Origin: Poa pratensis
Taxonomy: Eukaryota; Streptophyta; Magnoliopsida; Poales; Poaceae
Assembly: GCA_947311845.1 (NCBI GenBank)
Contig: CAMZMU010000027.1
Coordinates: 47,830,968 to 47,894,967 of the forward strand
DNA length: 64,000 bases
Direction: 5' to 3'
Part shown: piece after piece, positions 57,187-64,000 of the stretch
Layout of the letters: every line of letters begins with the position of its first letter
Position numbering within the stretch: the first letter of the stretch is position 1
Position numbers and translations under genes: made by a program
The notes under the pieces: generated by a model
Seen by the model: only the letters and a program-made list of their open reading frames with translations
Database searches by the model: none
Told to the model about the DNA's origin: nothing

Positions 57187-59251
57187 ATGGGAAAAGCTCG
57201 TGATGGGAAGGTCCGTGTATTGCCATCCACTACAAGACAAGGTATGACTCTTAGTACCGCTGCCCTTGATTCACCATCTGTGATGAGTCAATTGTTACAC
57301 CACCGCAAGCTTCAGTGTTGGTACTTCTGTTGAATCTGAAATTACTTCTGAAAATTTTGATGATGCTTCAACTGTGCCTGATGAGAATATTCCATTAGGT
57401 CCTCTTTTAGATGCTGCTCTTGCTAAGTCTAAACAACTTAAAAATGATGAAACAACTATGAAAATCCTTTTACACCTGTTGGTTCACCTGAGTCTGTAGA
57501 ACACTCTTGTGATGATCTCGATGAAACTTATGTGGAACTTGAGCTGATTTTTTGATAAATGTAATGCTATACTGGTGCAAGTAATATAAATCTTCTTGCA
57601 CAACATGCTGTTTAGATACAAACTGTCTCCTGATCCTAAGTTTGCCACTTCTCCCATAAACATTAAAGATAAGATTATGATTTCTCTCTTGATTTATCTC
57701 ATATATCTATTGTTGAGAAAACTCCTTTTTGTGGTACTGAAAAAGAAAGTGCTGTAGAGCACATGAATGAGCTCTCTACCTTGAGTAGCTTGTTTTCTGA
57801 TGATATCAGAAGCGTATATACTTTGTTGCTAAATTTTTTCCTTTCTCATTAAAGGATGATGCTAAACTTGGTATAATAATTTGCCTCCTGGTTCAATGAT
57901 AGTCCTACTGGTTTGCTTAATGTTTTCTTTCAGAAATATTTTCCCGCTAGTGCTCAACATGCTGCTTTGCAGAAAATTTATAACTTTGACCAGGAAGATG
58001 GGGAGAAACTGCCTGAGCCTGGACAAGGTTTTACTCTCTAATTAGAGCTCGGCCTGGACATGATTTGGAAAGCATGATCTTATTGATAATTTTATAGGGA
58101 CTAACTATTGAATCTAGGGCATATCTGGATAGTTGCGCTGGTTGTGTTTTCAGGAAAAGAACTCCGACGAAGCTGAAGAATTAATGGCTAAAATAAGCAC
58201 AAATCATGATGATTGGACCTTGCCTGAGCCGACCCCAACATCAGCACGACACCGCCATTGAAGAAGAGGGGTATTATTGAATTAAATGATGATCATGGGG
58301 AAGCCAAGAAGACTCTCAAGGAGAAGGGTATTAAATCTAAGATGTGAAGAACCTTCCACCAATAGAGAATTATGTAAGCCAATTCCCCGTTCATCCATAA
58401 TTGAGGTACACTCTCTCCAACGGTTTGATGAGGGGGATATTCCCTACTCTAAACCTCCTGATCAATGCTTAGATGAATTTGATAATTATGTTGTAAGCAA
58501 GATAACTTTAATATGAGAGTGGAAAATCATTGATGGAAAATTCTCGAGCTAATAGTAAATTGCATGATATTGTGGAGAGAACCTCCAATGATGTTAAGAT
58601 GCTTATTAAACTTTTCATATGGTTCAAACTCAAATTGATCAACTCACTAAAGTGCAAAAAGATCTGTTAGTGAATGCTCTAGAGATAAGAGAAACATGTT
58701 TGTGAAGTAACAACTAGAGGAGGTATTTCAACTCAGGATCCTTTATATCCTCAGAGACATCCTAAAAGAATTGAACAAGATTCTCAACGTGTTAATGAAA
58801 CTAGTGCTCCTTCTAAGAAAAAGAAGAAGAAAATAAAACTGTTGTAGAATCTCTACAACCTAATGACCTAATAGTATATCTATTTCTGATGCTAAAAACT
58901 GAAAGTGGTAATGATCATACAATGATAATGATAATGATAAGAATGATGCTTCTGATAAAGAAGAGGTTGAAGAGGAACCGAAAAAGCATGCTAAAAATAA
59001 AAAGTACATAAGGAAGACTTTTTTGCTAAGAAACATGGCAATGAAAGGAACCGTGGGTTCAAAAGCAAATGCATTTTCCTGCTAAGAAACTGAAATCGAA
59101 GGAAGAAGAACACTATAATAAATTTTGTGAATGGATGAAACCTTTGTTCTTGCAAATTCCTTTGACTGATGCTATTAAATTGCCTCCTTATTCAAAGTAT
59201 ATTAAAGATTTCAGCACTAATAATCTGTCCAGAAGCAATATACATGCATAA
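57187..59251 (+). pseudogene. Element 3 gag, heavily decayed
   Basis: It starts MGKARDGKVRVLPSTTRQG. Later pieces in different frames are recognisable as gag: LKDDAKLWYNNLPPGS-like sequence with small losses, NVFFQKYFPASAQHAALQKI (about 57920-57980), SLIRARPGHDLESM, TSNDVKMLIK, and finally EHYNKFCEWMKPLFLQIPLT followed by DAIKLPPYSKYIKDFSTNN before TAA near 59249. The last motif is the linker that normally leads into the protease (consensus PPYSKYMKDIVTNKR), but the protease itself is absent. Ten or more frame changes or stops are present. Confidence 0.75.
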
Positions 59252-59779
59252 CCAGGTAACCACATTCAAATGTCAAGTCCAAATTCATGGCACAAATACA
59301 AATATGAGGCTTAAATCCATGAACATCTAAATAATAAACTCTCTAACACAAACTATTTTAATCAGAATGACTGGAAGAGCCATCAGATTGCACATCATCA
59401 TCACCTAAAACAGGAAGCAACCTCCTCCTATGATGAGAAACTCTACGTCTTTCTGATGTTGCTTCAAGTTCATACATTGACACGCGAACGCCTACAATCG
59501 GACAAGAAGACCAATTACAACTTCATACATTGACATTTTTGCAAGCTTAGGAATCAACGAACTATTGGCTAATGAACTACTACAGGAACCAATGGACTAC
59601 CATCTTTGTACTACCTAGCTAATAGCTACTGATCAAGGAACTACGGTTGCACGTAGCTAGTAGCTACTGAACGAATCAAGGAACATAGGCTATCTTATTC
59701 TCACCGTTTGTGGCTGACTTGCCGCCGGCGTGGAGGACATCGTGGGCTGACTCCTTTCGGCTAAAGGAAGCTGCCGCCG

Positions 59780-59983
59780 ATGGCGGAGCTTGAGGAAGAA
59801 CGAAAGCCGCCGATGGTGGAGCTTGAAGAGGCACGGAAGCCGTCGCCACCGCAACTCGCCTTAGAGGAAGAGGTCGACCCGCCGGTGGAGCAAGCGCTCC
59901 CGATGCCACTGCAGCTCAATGTGGAGGAAGAACTCGATCAGCCGGTGGAGGGAGGGCTCCCGCCGCCGCTGCAACTCAACTAG
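59780..59983 (+). CDS. Short acidic repeat protein, unidentified
   Basis: ATG 59780 opens 67 codons to TAG 59981-59983. The sequence is built from an approximate repeat: LALEEEVDPPVEQALPMPLQ is followed by LNVEEELDQPVEGGLPPPLQ, both ending with LN, and is preceded by two ELEE(E/A)RKP units. It may be an exon of the transposon-like segment or a chance frame in GC-rich repeats. No family was recognised. Confidence 0.3.
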   Translation: MAELEEERKPPMVELEEARKPSPPQLALEEEVDPPVEQALPMPLQLNVEEELDQPVEGGLPPPLQLN

Positions 59984-60129
59984 ACGCCGTCGCCGCCTCG
60001 CTCCCGTCCAGAGCGTGGAGGATTTTGTTTGGGTTGTGAGGAGAGGACTGAGGAGGAGGCCTTGCGAGGTATACTGTCCGGGCCTTTTTGGGCCGATGGG
60101 CTCTCGAGTCTCCAGGAGTTCAGATTTTT

Positions 60130-60290
60130 TGTAGCGTGGAGGATTTTTTGTAGCGCGCTACACGTTTAGCGCGATTTAGCGCGTTTATAACTCCATTAGC
60201 GCTGTAGCGCTAACTTAAGGCTATATATAGCGTTTGCTCTCAAAATACGCTATAGCGCGCTAATAGCGCCGACATAGCCCGCTGTTTTTT
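60130..60290. repeat. Cluster of TAGCGC / GCGCTA palindromic words
   Basis: At least eight copies of TAGCGC or its complement occur within 160 bp, several as the self-complementary TAGCGCGCTA. This is a typical subterminal binding-site-like array of a DNA transposon. Confidence 0.75.
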
Positions 60291-60411
60291 CGTTGGCTTA
60301 AGTACCCAGAATTTGTCCAAATTGAAAGTTTTCAAAAATTTGTAAAAAATTTACCACTGGTCTTATTTTTGAAAATGCATCGTGGGAGTGCCTGGGGATG
60401 ACCAGGGGACC

Positions 60412-60471
60412 CACCATGCCACCTCACTACATGGTGGCGCGGCTGGCTCCTGGCCGCGCCGTGGCATGGTG
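60412..60471 (+). other. Two-tier GC-rich hairpin
   Basis: The outer stem CACCATGCCAC (60412-60422) pairs perfectly with GTGGCATGGTG (60461-60471). The inner stem GGCGCGG (60436-60442) pairs with CCGCGCC (60454-60460). The inner stem and its context resemble the stem in the LTRs of Elements 1 and 3, suggesting LTR-derived sequence placed inside the element. Confidence 0.75.
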
Positions 60472-60719
60472 AGGGCCCCACCTGGGCCTCCACTCACTCA
60501 TCCACCTACCACTCCTTCCTCTTTCATGACCAAACACATTTCCTCTGTTCAAACCGAGTTCTTGCTATTCTTCCTCGTGATTTTTGATCTCCTTGCTCAG
60601 CCCATCCCAGCTGCTGAGATTTGGGGCATTTGTTCTCTGGTATGTTTCCCCTCCGTCTATCCATGCTCAGAATTCATGAGAAGTGCAGGGATTCTGCAAG
60701 GTTTTTCAAACTCTAATCT

Positions 60720-61720
60720 CGAATGCAGGATTGAGTGATTTTGTTGTTGGTGAACCTTACCAATATGCAAAGCTAACTATGTCTGTGGTGCAGGATTTCA
60801 GTTTCGATTGGTCTTCACCTACCCCATGGTTCGCTACAAAATTTACAATAAAACTGTCAACTTGCCCTTTGATGATTTTTGTGCAGCCATTAGGGTGCCC
60901 CAATGGGGTTCACGAGAGAAGATAAGGGGGCAGCCGAAGCCATTGACAGATTTGTACAAGGCAATTTGCCAAGGAAGAAGCTTCTCGGACGAGAATGGTA
61001 AAATTCAAAATATTCAACTTCCATCTATTCAATACTTTGCGTACTTCGTTTCAAAGTGTGTTCTTGCTAGGAAGGTTGCAAGTAAGTTATCTGTTCATGA
61101 TTTGGCTTTCCTAGCAGCGGCTTTGCAACAAGATAGGTGTTATAATTTGGGTGCTTTAATAGCTTTCCGTCTTGCTGCTAACCGTGAGAAAGGGGGATTT
61201 TGTGGGGGTCTCATTGCTTCTCGTTTATTGACTATGCATGGTGTAGTACCTCACCCTCTTGATATTTAGCTTCCCATAGAGAAACTTGATATTGCCTCCA
61301 TGATAAAACACAACTTTGTTTCTAATTGGTCTGATTTGAATAACCTATCTTATGAGATAACCTTTTCAAGAAAGTGGTTTGGAAAGTAGTTAGATCAGAT
61401 CGAATAGTCGGTTTGCCTGCGCCTCTTTTGTTTAACCTTGATTCTAGGACTAGTTGGTCAATCTCTGAGGAGGAATTCAATGCATACATAGAGCAACATG
61501 GCCATCATGCAGAGGATGGAGAGTGGGCTGAAGATGACTTCGCCCAGTCCTCTGACACAACTAGTTACTCACACCACACCCTGGGTACGCTGGGCCTTCA
61601 GCTTCCTCTTCCTCAGTGGAACCAGAGTATGAGCACGCCAGGTATGATCCACCAGCCTGGAGTTCCTACCCGCGTTATGATTGATCCCCACTTAGGCCAA
61701 AAGCCTAAGCTTGGGGGGAG
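60720..61720 (+). pseudogene. Element 3 downstream ORF (Athila ORF-1/env-position protein), broken
   Basis: Reading starts near 60740 (VGEPYQYAKLTMSVVQDFSF). It passes a frame change near 60820 to MVRYKIYNKTVNLPFDDFCA, AIRVPQWGSREKIRGQPKPL, FAYFVSKCVLARKVASKLSV and HDLAFLAAALQQDRCYNLGA, reaching TAG 61267-61269. Beyond it continues LPIEKLDIASMIKHNFVSNW and, after one more stop/shift, RSDRIVGLPAPLLFNLDSRT. This resembles the family labelled plant retrotransposon ORF-1 (ATHILA), found in this element group outside gag-pol. It occupies the env position. Its function is unknown. About 330 residues are traceable. Confidence 0.6.
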
Positions 61721-61721
61721 G
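61705..61721 (+). other. Internal polypurine-tract-like sequence
   Basis: CTAAGCTTGGGGGGAGGT matches the terminal purine tract CTAAGCTTGGGGGGAGT at 63648-63665 except at the last bases. It lies just after the downstream ORF, ~1.95 kb before the 3' LTR. Confidence 0.7.
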
Positions 61722-62892
61722 TATACCGACATCTCACCCATTTACATATCATATCCTGTCGGTACTTTGTATATTCATGCTTCGGTTTTCTTTCTTTCTT
61801 TTTGTTGATTGCTGTTTATTTCTGTTTTCCAAAACACAAAAAGACCAAAAATATTTTTGTTGTTTCCCTTTATTCATTTCTTTAAGTCTTTAGTATTACT
61901 TTGCTTTGTTGTTTAAATTCGGTTTGTTATTCAAAAATCCAAAAATATTTTGCTTTATTGCTTGCTTCTTTTTTCTCTTGTTTTAAATTCGAAAAACCCA
62001 AAAATATTTGTTGTTCTTTTTCGGTTTTGTATGGTTTGCTGCAGAGTTCGACAGCCTTCCGTGACTCCAGTGGAGCTTGGTTATCATTTCATATCATTCA
62101 AGCCACACAAGTGAAAAGCAATAATGACGATTTACGACGATTCGAGTTGGGGTGAGAGGCTGGTATGAACTCTATTTGTTTTTCATTTTTGTACATATAC
62201 TCATCCATGTGAGCATGCTTAGTAGGTTCATGTGAAGTATATGTTATTTAGTGGATGCTTAGTAGTTCATGTTCTCTTATGATCAGTTCCAATTTATTAA
62301 TAGTGGGTAGCATGTTATATTGATGTTTGCTTGCATTGTTCTATTCATAAAAGGTTATGACACTGTGGTATCCTCCTCTGAATGATTCATTTGAATTGAC
62401 AGGCACATGCTCACGCATGCTATGACTGAAAAACAAAAAGTCAATTAAGCCTCGATGATTTTTTTTTGCCTCAGAGTTCTTGTATCACTTTTATGCCTCC
62501 ATTAATTTTGTTTTGTCGCAAGCATGATTATGACGGTTATTGCTCTCTTGATTGTCGCTTCCTAGTCTTTTGCTAGCCTCCACTTGTACTGAGCGGAATG
62601 CTGCCGTGCTTCCAAATCCCTGAAAACCAAGTTATTCCAAAAAGTCCACTATAAATTTCTATGCATGGCATTTCAAACCATTCAAGTAAATTTTCATGTG
62701 CTACCTTTAAAACCTTCAAATTACTTCTCATTTTGTGACACTGTTTTTAGCTCATGAGGAAGTAGTAGTTGGGTTTGTTATCTTCCATACTAAATTAAGT
62801 ATCCCGACTTGCATGCTTCATCTGCTTGTCACTAATTTTGCAAAGAGCTGGTTAGTCCATTATAACATCAAAAAGCTAAAAACAAGTAAATA
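61722..62892 (+). other. Element 3 3' noncoding region, first part
   Basis: T-rich sequence with repeated AAAAATATTT words and no gene recognised. Confidence 0.6.
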
Positions 62893-62977
62893 GACACTCC
62901 TCATGGTATGTGATTGTTGGAAGGCACCCGATGATTCGGTTAGCCATGGCTTGTGTAGCAAGGTTGGGAGGAGTGTC
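62893..62977 (+). other. Conserved inverted-repeat structure, Element 3 copy
   Basis: GACACTCCTC (62893-62902) pairs with GAGGAGTGTC (62968-62977). CATGG and CCATG lie further in, and the hairpin CCGA-TGAT-TCGG (62928-62939) is near the middle. The same elements in the same order occur in Element 1 (41422-41334, minus), where the loop is GGAT. Confidence 0.75.
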
Positions 62978-63646
62978 AAACAATATATAAAGTGCATGAT
63001 ATACATGCTTAATATCAACATCTCGGAACCGCTCTCAACTTGTTTAGTATGGAAGATAACAGAAACTCTATGCCAATCGTTGACAGGAACAACCTCCTCC
63101 CAAAACAATTTTACCTCTGCTTTAAAAAAAAAAAGCTCTAGCACATGTTAATCACTGCTTCCCTCTGCGAAGGGCCTATCTTTTACTTTTATGTTGAGTC
63201 ACCATCCTTTCTTTGAGCACTTTCTTGAGAGCATGGTTGTCATCTTAGTGTAATGTGGTTGTCCAGAATGCGGTTAACTGTGGTATAACTTTGATGCTTT
63301 TATCTTTGATATCTTTACTTCTAGTCTTCCCTTGAACTTCAGAGGTGCCTGGGCATTTATGTTTTGCTGTACAAATACGGGCAAGCGAGATACCACCTTA
63401 TCATATCTTGTTATGAGCATTACAATCTTGTAGATAGATATGTTTCATGTTGTTTGTTATTAGTATGTTGGCATCTTTTCATGGTTTACATGGCTATTAG
63501 GTAACATTATTTGCATACATTTTATATTGAATTGCCAAAGCACTTGATCATATAGTGAGAATGTATATCATATGAAGCAAATGTGTTCGTGAAAATTTCT
63601 TTTATCGCACTCAGTTGTTAACTGAATTGCTTGAGGACAAGCAATA
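62978..63646 (+). other. Element 3 3' noncoding region, second part
   Basis: Includes a block (about 63133-63205: AGCTCTAGCACATG...GCTTCCCTCTGCGAAGGGCC) that is near-identical to the reverse complement of 41040-41130 in Element 1. No gene recognised. Confidence 0.65.
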
Positions 63647-63665
63647 AGCTAAGCTTGGGGGGAGT
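63647..63665 (+). other. Polypurine tract of Element 3
   Basis: GCTAAGCTTGGGGGGAGT directly precedes the 3' LTR at 63666. Confidence 0.9.
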
Positions 63666-64000
63666 TGATACGTCCAAAACGTATATACTTTCCCGAACAC
63701 TTTTGCAGTTGTTTTACCTCTAATTTGTGTGTTTTGAATACAACTAACACGGACTAACGCTGTTTTCAGCAGAATTGCCCTGGTGTCTTATTTTGTGCAG
63801 AAAGTCAACTTTCGGGAAAATCTCCAGAAAATATCGCAAAGTTCCTATTTTCCAGAAGACCCACGGAGCCAGAAAATGAGACGGAGGCGGGCCACGAGGG
63901 ACCCACACCACGTGGTGGCGCGGGTGGGCCCTGGCCGCGCCACCACATGGTGTGGCCGGCTCAGCCGCCCCCTGGTGCCCCTCTTTCGGCTACTTAAGGC
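63666..64000 (+). repeat. Element 3 3' LTR, cut by the window end
   Basis: First 335 bp of the LTR, starting TGATACGTCCAAAACGTATA. The GC stem is intact (63914-63923 with 63935-63944) and here is preceded by the palindrome CACCACGTGGTG. Confidence 0.9.

Larger units (their letters stand above)
59252..60290. mobile_element. DNA-transposon-like segment with TAGCGC-rich end, inside Element 3
   Basis: Between gag and the downstream ORF lies sequence foreign to this retroelement family. Its right end (60130-60290) has numerous TAGCGC, GCGCTA and AGCGCGCTA words. From memory such ends occur in grass hAT-like transposons. A GC-rich frame lies in the middle. Neither terminus nor target duplication was defined, so classification is weak. 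Confidence 0.4.
55713..64000 (+). mobile_element. Element 3: Sabrina/WHAM-type Gypsy retrotransposon nested in Element 2
   Basis: Plus-oriented. It has a 5' LTR (55713-57100), primer-binding site (57112), decayed gag (57187-59251), a foreign DNA-transposon-like segment (about 59252-60290), an extra ORF (60720-61720), a long 3' noncoding region, purine tract (63647-63665), and 3' LTR from 63666 running off the window. No pol genes. The two LTR starts differ by about 11 substitutions over ~335 aligned bases. Confidence 0.85.

Overview
The window looks like nuclear DNA of a Triticeae grass (wheat, barley, Aegilops or rye group). It contains several LTR retrotransposons with the TGATACGTC termini and TGGCGCCGTTGCCGGG primer-binding site of the Sabrina/WHAM group (Athila-lineage Gypsy), a tRNA-derived SINE, a Helitron with a GC-rich terminal hairpin, a Stowaway/mariner terminus, and GC-rich cereal-type exons with short 5' UTR exons. 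Family names are from memory and were not searched. No bacterial-style operon, rRNA, tRNA gene or CRISPR array was seen.

Left half (1-35000): a duplicated locus of an unusual ubiquitin-like gene. Three gene copies lie in the same orientation: copy 1 (about 4420-8007), copy 2 (about 18290-21135) and copy 3 (about 30395-33971). Copies 1 and 3 sit in blocks (4321-9547 and 30282-35000) that are nearly identical apart from one ~510 bp deletion. Two orphan 3' flanks (2448-2927 continued at 4220-4270, and 16064-16330) suggest more copies once existed. Each gene has a noncoding first exon, a long intron, and an exon encoding three tandem ubiquitin-like domains that end in LRLCGC instead of LRLRGG. 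Copies 1 and 3 also have two small upstream exons for an acidic N-terminus, and in copy 3 these splice in frame onto the ubiquitin-like exon. Every copy carries a different single-base loss in a short homopolymer, so they are either pseudogenes or carry consensus errors.

Mobile DNA interrupts this array. It includes a 1.3 kb TIR element with a 3-bp duplication (2928-4219), a decayed Helitron (9640-16063), a LINE 3' end and a SINE (17280-18151), and a 5.5 kb solo LTR with a CTAGA target duplication (22734-28229). Gene scraps are scattered through it: a monothiol glutaredoxin first exon (1774-1978, minus), a chloroplast-type GrpE exon (28455-28808), and a frameshifted receptor-kinase glycine loop (36899-36969).

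Middle (35000-39852): mostly unassigned intergenic sequence with one short non-LTR insertion and an unidentified decayed coding stretch (39226-39510).

Right part (39853-64000): a nest of three Gypsy elements. Element 1 (39853-47077, minus) has gag and aspartic protease. Element 2 (about 47500-55712, minus) contains a 3.2 kb head-to-tail duplication and is cut in gag by Element 3 (55713 to past the window end, plus), which has a decayed gag and an extra downstream ORF. No reverse transcriptase, RNase H or integrase is recognisable in any of them, so they look like non-autonomous derivatives. Elements 1 and 3 share a well-conserved noncoding 3' block containing an inverted-repeat fold (62893-62977 and 41334-41422), the most intriguing unexplained structure in the window.
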